64,000 nucleotides of DNA from Shewanella pneumatophori (GTDB lineage Bacteria > Pseudomonadota > Gammaproteobacteria > Enterobacterales > Shewanellaceae): contig NZ_JAKILB010000002.1 of NCBI RefSeq assembly GCF_023283895.1, positions 474,425-538,424 of the forward strand, given 5' to 3'. The position numbers and the translations under genes were made by a program. The notes under the pieces are model-generated. The model was given only the letters and a program-made list of their open reading frames with translations, was not told the origin of the DNA and made no database searches. Positions 24,901-32,747 of the stretch are shown here, piece by piece (within the stretch, counting starts at the first letter, position 1; each line of letters starts with the position of its first letter).

Positions 24901-26814
24901 TTACAGACTGCGGACTTGGTCGCGCCCCTCATGCTTCGCTATATAAAGTGCATCATCAGCTCTTTTCAAAAGTGGCAGTAGTTTATGATCGTTAACACTT
25001 AGGCTTGAAACTCCGGCGCTGATGGTGATTGAGAACCCTGGTGGGAAGGCGCTAAAGTTAGCATTACGAACTTGTTCTACTAAATGCTGAGCGACGATTA
25101 TCGCCTGTTCTTTTTCGGTGTGAGGTAACACAATTAAAAACTCTTCACCGCCAACGCGAGCTGCTGTGTATTTATCTCCTAAAACTGAGCGACATGTATC
25201 GGCAAGTAGCTTAAGAGTATTATCGCCAACGTCATGGCCATATGTATCGTTTACTCGTTTAAAGTAGTCGGCATCAAAAGCAATAAAAGACAGTGGTAGT
25301 TCATAAATTTTCGCAGCCTCAAAGCAGCGCTGAGCTTTACTATATATATAACGGCGGTTAGGTAGCTTAGTTAAGTCATCAGTAAGCGCGAGCGTGGACA
25401 ATAATTTGTTCTTTTGCGACTGTTTATAAGCAAATAGCGAGATAATGATAATAATTAGTCCGCCAAGCACGATAATAATGCCTTGCTGCAACTTGTTTTG
25501 CTCAAGCATAGCTAGCTCAAGTTCTCTGAGCTGCTCGTTTTCAATTAAGTGTCGATTTTCATTTTCAATCTGATCGGTATTAAAACGGGTACGCATCTCT
25601 GTGGTGTAACTAGAGAGTAACTTTTGATCTATCTGTTGCCTTAGTTCTATATATTGACTCTGAGCATTAAAGGCTTGTTGCCATAGATCTTGCTGACGCA
25701 GAACTTGGGTTTCAATCTGTAATAATTGCGCTAAACCACTGGCGTTTTTCAGGCGTTCAAATGCGGAGCGAGAAAGTGCGATGCTCTTATGTGCTTGCTC
25801 AAATTTGCTTTCTGCAAGATAAACCTGAGCGTAAAACAAGTGCATATAGCTGTAAAAGCCGGGGTCGTTTTCAAAAATGGTCAGCTCAGCTTCTGCTAAG
25901 TATTGTTTGGCTTGGTTATACTCAGCGAGTTTAATTAAGGTACCGGCAATATTAACTGCGACTGTTGCCTGTAAGGCTGTATCGCCTGTGCGCTGCCAGT
26001 AGCGATAGCTTTGTTCAAATAAGGCCTTAGAGCGTTGTAAGTTGCCTAGCTCTTCCTCTGCAATCGCAATCGAAGCCAGCATAGTATTGGCTGAGTCGAA
26101 GTTGTTGTTTTTACGTTTAAGTTCTTCAAGCTTTCTAAAATAGCGGATGGCACTTTTAGGATCGCCAAAGCGGCGATAAGCTTTAGCAATTTCGTACAGG
26201 TTTATTTCGACAAAAATGGGTAATTTGAGGTTGTCGTATAAGGTTTGCGCGCTAATTAAGTCTTCTAAGGCTTGGGTAAAGTTACCTTGGAATGAATGCA
26301 AATAGCCGCGCATGGCACGAGTGTCTGCAACAAGGCGCAATTCTTCTATTTCATAGGCTTTTTGCAGTATTTTATTGTAGCCAGTGAGTGCGGTGTCAAC
26401 ATCGCCATCGCGCTCAAGATACCAATTTTGGCAGAGCTCTAGCCCTAATTTGTGGTCCGGGTAATTTGATAGCTCGGGATGGGTAAGGGCATGTTTTGCA
26501 TAGCTGAGCGCCTCGCTAACCTGACCCTCTTCAAAAATATTGTATGACCAACAACGAGCACGCGCTAAGCGAAGTTTTCTCGCCACATCATCGTGGGCAA
26601 TAAGAGTCTCTACCTCAGCAACTAATTTGTGGTAAAGCTGATTATCATAAACAGCCTCACCGCTATCAATACGAGTAAACAACGCATCAGCTTTGGCATT
26701 ATTATTTGGATCTGCATAACTTAAATTGCTAATTGACATCAGACTTAGCAAAAGCAGTAATCTTATTAACAAAACGGGCTTGGCCATTGAGCAGACTCTA
26801 TCATTGATATTCAT
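24901..26814 (-). CDS. TPR-GGDEF putative diguanylate cyclase (tandem paralogue 1)
   Basis: 637-aa paralogue of the previous gene with the same layout: signal (VLLIRLLLLLSLMSISNLSYA), TPR-like region with ADTRAMRGYLHSFQGNFTQALEDLISAQTLY, coiled coil, transmembrane helix (GIIIVLGGLIIIIISLFAY, about 441-461) and GGDEF domain with ARVGGEEFLIVLP at about residue 553. As in its partner, the RxxD product-inhibition site is missing. The start is ATG 26814 (MNINDR), matching the partner; a TTG at 26820 or ATG 26787 is possible. The DNA just before both starts shares GTGTATGCTTG, showing that the promoter or leader was duplicated too. The sensed signal is unknown. Confidence 0.88.
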   Translation of the reverse strand: MNINDRVCSMAKPVLLIRLLLLLSLMSISNLSYADPNNNAKADALFTRIDSGEAVYDNQLYHKLVAEVETLIAHDDVARKLRLARARCWSYNIFEEGQVSEALSYAKHALTHPELSNYPDHKLGLELCQNWYLERDGDVDTALTGYNKILQKAYEIEELRLVADTRAMRGYLHSFQGNFTQALEDLISAQTLYDNLKLPIFVEINLYEIAKAYRRFGDPKSAIRYFRKLEELKRKNNNFDSANTMLASIAIAEEELGNLQRSKALFEQSYRYWQRTGDTALQATVAVNIAGTLIKLAEYNQAKQYLAEAELTIFENDPGFYSYMHLFYAQVYLAESKFEQAHKSIALSRSAFERLKNASGLAQLLQIETQVLRQQDLWQQAFNAQSQYIELRQQIDQKLLSSYTTEMRTRFNTDQIENENRHLIENEQLRELELAMLEQNKLQQGIIIVLGGLIIIIISLFAYKQSQKNKLLSTLALTDDLTKLPNRRYIYSKAQRCFEAAKIYELPLSFIAFDADYFKRVNDTYGHDVGDNTLKLLADTCRSVLGDKYTAARVGGEEFLIVLPHTEKEQAIIVAQHLVEQVRNANFSAFPPGFSITISAGVSSLSVNDHKLLPLLKRADDALYIAKHEGRDQVRSL

Positions 26815-26820
26815 GCGCAA

Positions 26821-27142
26821 GCATACACTATATCGTATAAATTATATCTCTTTTTAACGTACTAATTTTATTGGTTAAAAATGCATTTTATAAGTCTTTT
26901 TACATTTAGCTTAAGCGGTCTGTGTAGTAAGGGTCTTTAGTAAAATCGCGACAGCTTTCAGCCAATAGCATTGCTATTTTTTAGCAGATATTTGCCGAAA
27001 AATAAGAGCGTTATGGGGCTGATAAATACTCATTATCTTCACTTTGGCAATAGCCATGATTTTAAGGCTAATGAATTTGAGCAAGGATTGATATAATTGC
27101 ACCAAGAGTGCTATTACCAGCGCTAATTTTAGAGAGAAAGAG
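26821..27142. other. Divergent intergenic region
   Basis: No gene seen. AT-rich region between divergent genes; it must hold the promoters of both the GGDEF gene and the 27143 gene. An AGAGAGAAAGAG ribosome-binding stretch precedes 27143. Confidence 0.4.
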
Positions 27143-27580
27143 ATGACTGAAGTAACTCAAGCTTATAAAGAGCGCGCCGAGCAAGTGGCACTTAATGTTT
27201 GCAATACCGTAATGCCGATGAACGATATCCCAGAGGGATTATTTGAAGCTTATGCCAATCTTTGTAATGAGCTGATTGAAGATAAAGACTTAAAATTCAG
27301 CGCCGGTTGGGATGCCTTGCCTGCAAGTGCTAAGAGCTTATTGCCAAAAGAAGATTTCCACGGTTTCTACATTGCTAACGCCTGGTTCCAGTTAAGCCGC
27401 GTAGCACAAGACATTGCAGATATGGCTGATACAGACGATGAAATCGCTGAGAAAGAATACAATGGTATTTTCACCCGCTTGTCAGACGCTTCGCTTAAAG
27501 AAAGTGTACGTAAGTTGAAAAAAGCACGAACAGACCGTTCGATGCTTAACAGCATTAAGGCTGTGATTGCTGGAAAGTAG
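27143..27580 (+). CDS. Small soluble protein of unknown function
   Basis: 145-aa acidic, mostly helical protein without signal peptide or membrane segment. It resembles conserved hypothetical proteins of Shewanella and Vibrio; it may belong to DUF3069, but I am not certain. Notable segments are NVCNTVMPMNDIPEGLFEAYANLCNELIEDKDL and HGFYIANAWFQLSRVAQDIADMADTDDEIAEKEYNGIFTRLS. The C-terminus is basic (RKLKKARTDRSMLNSIKAVIAGK). It has its own promoter region and a strong terminator, so it is monocistronic. It sits at the edge of the accessory island, and its base composition is like that of the core genes. Confidence 0.75.
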   Translation: MTEVTQAYKERAEQVALNVCNTVMPMNDIPEGLFEAYANLCNELIEDKDLKFSAGWDALPASAKSLLPKEDFHGFYIANAWFQLSRVAQDIADMADTDDEIAEKEYNGIFTRLSDASLKESVRKLKKARTDRSMLNSIKAVIAGK

Positions 27581-27607
27581 TTTTAACTTTTTGCTAAAAG
27601 TTAAGTC

Positions 27608-27640
27608 AAAAAGGCTACAGGGTTTCTGTAGCCTTTTTTG
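27608..27640 (+). terminator. Terminator after the 27143 gene
   Basis: AAAAGGCTACAG / CTGTAGCCTTTT hairpin with T-run, about 27 bp after the stop. Confidence 0.9.
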
Positions 27641-27741
27641 TTTCTGTTTGTGGTGATTGGGTATTTTGCTATCTCACAGAGCGAGGCTAGCAATGTAAGC
27701 TTATTTAAGCACTGCTTGAAATCAACCATTAGTGGTTCCAA

Positions 27742-27850
27742 TGGCCTGCGGCCGGCGTATGTGCAGATACTGCAGTGACACGCTGCAAGTCCATCCCTGG
27801 AAGCTCGACCATGACATCCATGTCATGGATGGTCACGGCCGCATCTACAC
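27742..27850. repeat. Dispersed repeat, left copy, with strong hairpin
   Basis: Starts GCCTGCGGCCGGCGTATGTG and continues with GTGACACGCT and GGAAGCTCGACCATGAC; about 70 bp reappear in inverted orientation at 29700-29776. A 9-bp perfect stem with a CC loop lies at 27809-27828 (CCATGACAT/ATGTCATGG). Confidence 0.8.
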
Positions 27851-27878
27851 TAGGTTAGACAAGCATTACTCTGAGGAT

Positions 27879-27943
27879 TCGGAGCTATAATAATGCAGAA
27901 CATTATATGTTGGTTATTCGCTCCGACCCCTTTGTGGATCCAA
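27879..27943. repeat. GCTCCGA-bounded palindromic element
   Basis: TCGGAGC at 27878-27884 pairs with GCTCCGA at 27920-27926, enclosing an AT-rich palindromic core (AATGCAGAACATT). A related block with the same GCTCCGA and GGCGGAGC ends lies at 29470-29516. Both look like copies of a short non-coding element. Confidence 0.5.
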
Positions 27944-27953
27944 TAGTCTCTTG

Positions 27954-28880
27954 TTATATTTTTTCCAGCTCACACAATGTCTCAAACACCTTTATGTAGC
28001 TTAAAGCAAAAATTAAATGTTCAAGCGCAAGGGGGATTTCATAGTTCTCTAATCCATCAAAATCATGGCAGGTTAAAGCTTGTAGCATTCTTGTGGTAAC
28101 TAAAGTTCGACAATACTCAGAGTAAAGATTGACATTTCTTTTTATTTGAAAAGCATCTGGTACAAGAGAATTTCTTTTTAACCCTTCTTTCAGCTCTTCT
28201 TCAATTAAAGCTATCTCCGTCACCAATACGTTAAAATTATCTCGATGCTCTAACATTGAAGGTATTAATGATTGAAACAGCTCGTTTCTTTTGTCATAAC
28301 TCAATTCAGCAGAGAGAACCTTGAATGCATTCTGAATTGAGTATGAGCGCGCAATTTTTTCTGAAGCCGTTGGCTCAAATTTTGTTTTCTTCGAAAATAA
28401 TAGCTTCATCAATCCATCACTTTTAGTTTCACACTCACTAACAAACGACTGATTTATCCATTTCAAATTTCTTAATTGATGCTTCAGTAGCACAGGATTG
28501 TCTAAATTATTGGACAAAATGATTTTGGATATATCATCAACCATGCACCGAAAGTGAAGTGATAGATCTACTTTATCATCATATTTCTCGAGCACGGAAT
28601 AGACTTCAAACTTAGCTTTATCAAGTGTTGGTATGAACTTCTTAGTAAGTTCTACGAGCTTCACATTAGATTCATAGAGCAAGGAAACATACTCATCACT
28701 AGCTTCTTTTAATGCTACCGAATTCCTCAAATGCGAGTATTCAGAGTGTAGCCCCTCAAGCCTGACTATTAACCTATTGATTTCTTTCGTGTTATCCTTG
28801 TCTTTTCGCCACGTGTACAGTAATGCTAAACCAGCTATTGTCGGACCTAGTAAATCGATAAATTCCAAGGTGCCTCCCAT
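27954..28880 (-). CDS. Cassette-like gene of unknown function with membrane anchor and coiled coil
   Basis: 308 aa; no family recognised. One N-terminal transmembrane helix (FIDLLGPTIAGLALLYTWRKD, about residues 6-26) is followed by a long cytosolic, helical, charged region (RLEGLHSEYSHLRNSVALKEASDEY, ESNVKLVELTKKFIPTLDKAKFEVYSVLEK). It is markedly AT-rich compared with neighbours, which suggests acquisition by transfer. The start is ATG 28880, lying just after the GGGCGTTA end of the attC-like site, as is usual in integron cassettes; a GTG at 28895 would fall inside that site. Its stop codon lies in TAACAAG, which resembles the beginning of another attC. Phage-defence or toxin roles are common for such genes, but nothing here proves one. 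Confidence 0.7.
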   Translation of the reverse strand: MGGTLEFIDLLGPTIAGLALLYTWRKDKDNTKEINRLIVRLEGLHSEYSHLRNSVALKEASDEYVSLLYESNVKLVELTKKFIPTLDKAKFEVYSVLEKYDDKVDLSLHFRCMVDDISKIILSNNLDNPVLLKHQLRNLKWINQSFVSECETKSDGLMKLLFSKKTKFEPTASEKIARSYSIQNAFKVLSAELSYDKRNELFQSLIPSMLEHRDNFNVLVTEIALIEEELKEGLKRNSLVPDAFQIKRNVNLYSEYCRTLVTTRMLQALTCHDFDGLENYEIPLALEHLIFALSYIKVFETLCELEKI

Positions 28881-28882
28881 AA

Positions 28883-28984
28883 ATATAACGCCCACTTAAC
28901 AGGCAAATGCTGGTTGGCTAAAATCCGAAGCGCAGCGTAGGAATCAACCAGTATTTATCCTTGTTTAAGCGCTTGTTAAATGGC
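28883..28984 (-). other. attC-like recombination site of an integron gene cassette
   Basis: Read on the minus strand it begins with R''-type ATTTAAC (28984-28978) and AAGCGCTTAA, and ends with TTAAGTGGGCGTTA (28899-28886). The outer parts pair (TAAC/GTTA, GCTTAA/TTAAGT). Inner arms AAATACTGGTTG and CAACCAGCATTT are inverted repeats, as are GATTCCTACGCTGCGC and GCGCAGCGTAGGAATC-like sequences around the centre. Length (about 100 bp), polarity and position between two genes fit an attC of the Vibrio/Shewanella type. Confidence 0.72.
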
Positions 28985-28985
28985 T

Positions 28986-29297
28986 TTAGTCGTAATAGAA
29001 ATCTTCATCGTAGCCAAAATTTGTATCCATTGTTTGTGGCAACCAACCGAACTCCTCTAGAAGTTCAGCACGTAAACCTTTATACCAATTTTTAGCTGTA
29101 ATGCAGGGCATTAAACCCTCACTGGTAACACGATGCACCACACCAGTAACAATAAATATATTATTTAATTCCTGTTCATAAAGATGCCCAGAATCTAAGA
29201 GTTCCCCAACACGAGGAACGTATTCAGACTCTATAAAAACAGGGTCACCGATTAAAGAGTTTGTTTTTGTAAAATGTTGAATCCTAATTTTTGGCAC
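28986..29297 (-). CDS. Cassette-like gene of unknown function
   Basis: 103-aa acidic soluble protein (PKIRIQHFTKTNSLIGDPVF, then GLMPCITAKNWYKGLRAELLEEFGWLPQTMD, ending in an acidic, aromatic tail DEDFYYD); no family recognised. It starts at GTG 29297 with a strong AAGGAGG ribosome-binding site and ends just before the attC-like site, the classical gene-then-attC order of an integron cassette. Upstream, at 29310-29316, GTTAAAT on the coding strand fits the GTTRRRY crossover consensus and may mark the cassette's left join. AT-rich like its partner. Confidence 0.65.
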   Translation of the reverse strand: MPKIRIQHFTKTNSLIGDPVFIESEYVPRVGELLDSGHLYEQELNNIFIVTGVVHRVTSEGLMPCITAKNWYKGLRAELLEEFGWLPQTMDTNFGYDEDFYYD

Positions 29298-29590
29298 AAT
29301 GCCTCCTTGTCATTTAACAGTATATTAGGCTGAATTCCGAATAAGAACGGTCTTAATAAGAACAGGTCGCCAATACTTTAATCACTCAAGACTAACAGTA
29401 AACCATACTGTTAACAATGAGTTAAAGTATGGAAAGAACTGACTCTTTTTTTATTTATCTGAGTGAAACAAAGAAGCTCCGACATTGCATAAAGTGCAAC
29501 ATAAAGGGGGCGGAGCAAATTAGCGACAGGTAATAAATTAGCCTTATGGCCATAACTCTAAATCACCAGAATTATGCTTATCTAATTCAG
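29298..29590. other. AT-rich non-coding stretch with palindromic element
   Basis: No gene. Contains GGTCTTAATAAGAAC-type short repeats and, at 29470-29516, a GCTCCGAC...GGGCGGAGC element related to that at 27879-27943. Confidence 0.45.
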
Positions 29591-29599
29591 TGTAGATAC

Positions 29600-29780
29600 G
29601 GACGTGACGGTCCATGACATGGTGAGAGATAACGAAGTTATCAAGCTATCGAACGAGAGGTAGGATGCCGAACTGGCTTTTTAGCAGGGATGCTATTCGT
29701 CATGGGCGAGCTTACAAGGATGTATTCATAGCGTGTCACGGCAGTGTTTGCACATACGCCCGCCGCAGGCGATTAGCTGC
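29600..29780. repeat. Dispersed repeat, right (inverted) copy plus hairpins
   Basis: 29700-29776 is the inverted counterpart of 27742-27812 (shared blocks on this strand: AGCGTGTCACGGCAGTGT, GCACATACGCC, CCGCAGGC). Upstream are two small hairpins, GGAC/GTCC at 29600-29613 and GATAAC-GAA-GTTATC at 29628-29642. Confidence 0.78.
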
Positions 29781-29893
29781 CATGAAGCTAAAAGGCAGAA
29801 CTCACTTTGGGGATAAGTAAGCTACGACACTTACAGGAAACACCTATTCCCCCATCGAAGTTGCCGAAATACGGAGATGAAAATGCCGTGGAG

Positions 29894-30161
29894 CCATCAT
29901 GGATGATGGTTCAGGCTTGGGGGGACATGGATGTCCCATCTGAGCCGTTAGGCGATTTTTATTGGAGTATGAGGCCCGTATCTAATGCATGTAACTTCGT
30001 CGGGGCGGCTGGGGCGGTGAAAGAGGGGATTGCTGTTGATCCCCTCTTTCCCTTGTGTGAGCTGGAAGCTCACGACTTTTATCAAGCGCAGCTTGATATG
30101 CGACATAGCCATGATGTTAACTGTTAGACGCAGTCTAACTTAAAAGTCAGGCGAAGCCTGA
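29894..30161. repeat. Train of seven short perfect hairpins
   Basis: Perfect inverted repeats at 29894-29909 (7-bp stem, GG loop), 29922-29937 (7 bp, GG), 30019-30050 (12 bp, 8-nt loop), 30057-30073 (7 bp, GGA), 30080-30098 (8 bp, GCA), 30123-30139 (7 bp, GCA) and 30147-30161 (6 bp, GAA). Stem sequences all differ, while loop sizes are almost constant. No convincing gene overlaps them. Confidence 0.8.
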
Positions 30162-30201
30162 TTGCAAACTAACGACCAAATAACCTCAAAGCCCAAAACA
30201 A

Positions 30202-30227
30202 AAAAGCAGCCAAATATGACTGCTTTT
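30202..30227 (-). terminator. Terminator of the malic enzyme gene
   Basis: On the minus strand AAAAGCAG / CTGCTTTT hairpin followed by a T-run, about 45 bp after the maeA stop. Confidence 0.82.
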
Positions 30228-30272
30228 GATTTCAACTTCGCTAATGAACGTTGCGAATACTAACGTTCAGAA

Positions 30273-31961
30273 CTAGAACGAAGTTCTTTTATAACGTCGA
30301 TACTCTGCCATCCAAAAGTTATCGTCAATGGCATAATTCAGTTGCTCTGGGGTCACAGGCAAGGCATGGCCTTCTTCAATCGCCATTCGCGCTACAGCAA
30401 AGGCAATATGCTTACTCACCTTATGAATGTCTTCAAGCTTAGGCAGCAGTGAACCTTCACCATCAATCGCTAGCGGTGAACACTCGGCTAACGCGCGACT
30501 TGATGCCATTAGCATGGCATCGCTAACACGCTTTGAACCTGAAGCTAATACACCTAGACCTATGCCAGGGAAGATATAGCTGTTATTACACTGAGCGATT
30601 TCATAAGTTACATCGTCAACCACTACTGGCTCAAATGGGCTGCCGGTTGCTACTAATGCTTGGCCTTGAGTCCAATGCAGAATGTCTTTTGGCGTTGCTT
30701 CAACACGGCTAGTTGGATTCGACAGTGGGAACACAATTGGGCGTTTGCAATGACTATGCATCGCTTTGATGATCTCTTCTGTAAATAACCCCGGCGCGCC
30801 TGATACACCAATCAATACTGTTGGTTTAGCGTTATTTACCACATCAAGTAGTGAGATGTTGTCGCTGAAGTTATCCCAGTCAGCAATATTATCGCAGTTT
30901 TGTGCCAGCTTTTGCTGGAATGGCAGCAAGTTAGGCATGTTCGACTGCAGCATGCCCCAGCGATCCACCATAAACACTTGCTTGCGTGCTTGCTCTTCGC
31001 TAATGCCTTCAGACACCATTTGTGCCACGATTGCCTCGGCAATACCACAGCCGGCTGAGCCTGCGCCTAAGAAGGTAATGCGCTGCTCGCTTAGCTTACT
31101 TTTGGCGGCTTTACATGCGGCAAGTAGTGAACCTACGGTTACCGCTGCTGTGCCTTGAATGTCATCGTTAAAGCAGCAGTATTGATCTTTATAACGCTCA
31201 AGCAGTGGCATGGCGTTCTTCTGCGCAAAATCTTCAAACTGAATTAATGCATCTGGCCAGCGGCGGCTAACGGCTTGCATAAAGGCTTCAACAAACTCAG
31301 TGTATTCTTCACCGCCAATACGTGGGCTACGCATGCCCATATACATTGGGTCCTCTAGTAAATGCGGATTATCGGTACCCACATCTAAAGTGATTGGTAA
31401 GGTGTAAGCTGGACTAATACCACCACAGCTGGTGTATAACGATAGCTTACCAATTGGGATCCCCATGCCGCCAATACCTTGGTCACCTAGACCTAAGATG
31501 CGCTCACCGTCAGTGACTACGATGATTTTTACTTTTTGGCGCGTAGAGTTATTAAGAATGTCGTCGATGCGGTCTTTGTTGGCGTAAGAGATAAACAGGC
31601 CACGGTTACGGCGATAGTCTTTAGAGAAGCGCTCACAAGCCATACCCACTGTTGGGGTATAGATGATAGGCATCATCTCGGTAATGTGGTTTTGTACTAG
31701 ACGGTAGTAAAGAGTCTCGTTGGTATCTTGAATGTTGCGTAGATAGATATGCTTGTCGAGATCATTGCTGAAGTTTTTATATTGGTCATAAGCACGTGAT
31801 GCTTGCTCTTCAATAGTCTCAATAACGTGCGGCAGTAAGCCTTCAAGATTAAAAAAGATCCTTTCCTCTTCGGTAAAAGCACTACCTTTGTTGATCAAAG
31901 GGGCTTCTAAAATGGCTGGACCGGCAAAAGGAAGATAGAGGGGGCGTTTGTTATCGTCCAT
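30273..31961 (-). CDS. maeA: NAD-dependent malic enzyme
   Basis: Oxidative decarboxylation of malate to pyruvate and CO2 in the cytosol. 562 aa, like the E. coli SfcA/MaeA type. Motifs: [15 protein letters not shown] and [18 protein letters not shown] near the N-terminus, [26 protein letters not shown] (substrate region), [16 protein letters not shown] and [13 protein letters not shown] (metal ligands), [17 protein letters not shown] (NAD Rossmann loop), and [14 protein letters not shown]. The start is ATG 31961 ([12 protein letters not shown]) with an AAGG ribosome-binding site; an upstream in-frame start would add 15 unlikely residues. Monocistronic with its own terminator. Confidence 0.95.
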   Translation of the reverse strand: MDDNKRPLYLPFAGPAILEAPLINKGSAFTEEERIFFNLEGLLPHVIETIEEQASRAYDQYKNFSNDLDKHIYLRNIQDTNETLYYRLVQNHITEMMPIIYTPTVGMACERFSKDYRRNRGLFISYANKDRIDDILNNSTRQKVKIIVVTDGERILGLGDQGIGGMGIPIGKLSLYTSCGGISPAYTLPITLDVGTDNPHLLEDPMYMGMRSPRIGGEEYTEFVEAFMQAVSRRWPDALIQFEDFAQKNAMPLLERYKDQYCCFNDDIQGTAAVTVGSLLAACKAAKSKLSEQRITFLGAGSAGCGIAEAIVAQMVSEGISEEQARKQVFMVDRWGMLQSNMPNLLPFQQKLAQNCDNIADWDNFSDNISLLDVVNNAKPTVLIGVSGAPGLFTEEIIKAMHSHCKRPIVFPLSNPTSRVEATPKDILHWTQGQALVATGSPFEPVVVDDVTYEIAQCNNSYIFPGIGLGVLASGSKRVSDAMLMASSRALAECSPLAIDGEGSLLPKLEDIHKVSKHIAFAVARMAIEEGHALPVTPEQLNYAIDDNFWMAEYRRYKRTSF

Positions 31962-32127
31962 TGGAAACCTTTTCGTTGTTATTGTGGGATGGATGACGCT
32001 AATCACGGAAGACTAACACAAAGTGTGATCTTTGTTAGCGTTTGCGGCGGAATTAGGCAAAAAATTTTCATCATTTTTGTTTAAATAACCGCTAATTTAG
32101 CGAGCTAAAACAAAGATTCGCGGATAT

Positions 32128-32158
32128 AAAAAAGCACCGCCAGTGGCAGTGCTTTTTT
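32128..32158 (-). terminator. Terminator of the DUF1456 gene
   Basis: AAAAAGCAC / GTGCTTTTT hairpin with an inner GCCAGTGGC stem, about 30 bp beyond the gene's stop at 32189. Confidence 0.85.
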
Positions 32159-32188
32159 AGTCGCTTTATAGACTAATTCTATTTTGAA

Positions 32189-32662
32189 TTAGTTAGCGTT
32201 TTCTGGACGGTGCTTGATTGATAAGCCCATCAAGAAATTACGTAATACTTGGTCGCCACATGGCTTGTAATGCTTGTGACCAGGCTTTCTAAATAGTGCG
32301 CCTAGCTCAGACTTGCTCATGTTGAACTCTGCAAGTTCTAGCGCTTCAATGATATCGTCTTCACGTAGTTCAAATGCCACTCTTAACTTCTTGAAGATAA
32401 GGTTGTTGGTCAATTGAGATACAGGTTCTGGAGCTTCTGCACCTGGCTTTAGGCCACGTTTGTAAATCACTAAACCGTCTAAGAAACGACACATGTTCTT
32501 GTCATTAAGAGGCGCGTAACCTTCTTCATGCTCTTTTTTTAGCATGTCGATCATTTGCTCTTGTGTCACTTCGTGCTTAGTCTTAGCAAAAATTCGGATC
32601 ATCTTTGCGTTGCTTAAGTCGAGGATATAGCGAACTTTACGTAAAATATCATTGTTAATCAT
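32189..32662 (-). CDS. DUF1456 family protein (YehS-like)
   Basis: 157-aa cytosolic protein with two DUF1456 repeats. Each starts with a NDILRKVRYIL-like motif (residues 3-13, and NNLIFKKLRVAFEL about 86-99) and ends in a CRFLDGL / QVLRNFLMGL motif. This matches YehS of E. coli, whose function is not known. It contains the typical phrase KPGHKHYKPCGDQ. The start is the ATG read from complement 32662. Monocistronic, with a terminator downstream. Confidence 0.9.
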   Translation of the reverse strand: MINNDILRKVRYILDLSNAKMIRIFAKTKHEVTQEQMIDMLKKEHEEGYAPLNDKNMCRFLDGLVIYKRGLKPGAEAPEPVSQLTNNLIFKKLRVAFELREDDIIEALELAEFNMSKSELGALFRKPGHKHYKPCGDQVLRNFLMGLSIKHRPENAN

Positions 32663-32747
32663 GGATTTGATTTCTTCTAACTTTAGGATCGCGCGGCTGC
32701 GCGATTATCGAGCGCAAGTATAGCAGAATTTAGCCTTTAAATAGCAA

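Noticed and set aside
29807..30127. A 106-codon plus-strand reading frame in the repeat region
   Set aside because: It runs straight through five of the seven perfect hairpins and has no ribosome-binding site or recognisable domain. The DNA is better explained as structured repeat.
27742..30161. CRISPR array
   Set aside because: Repeats are inverted and hairpin-like, not direct and regularly spaced, and no cas gene is present.
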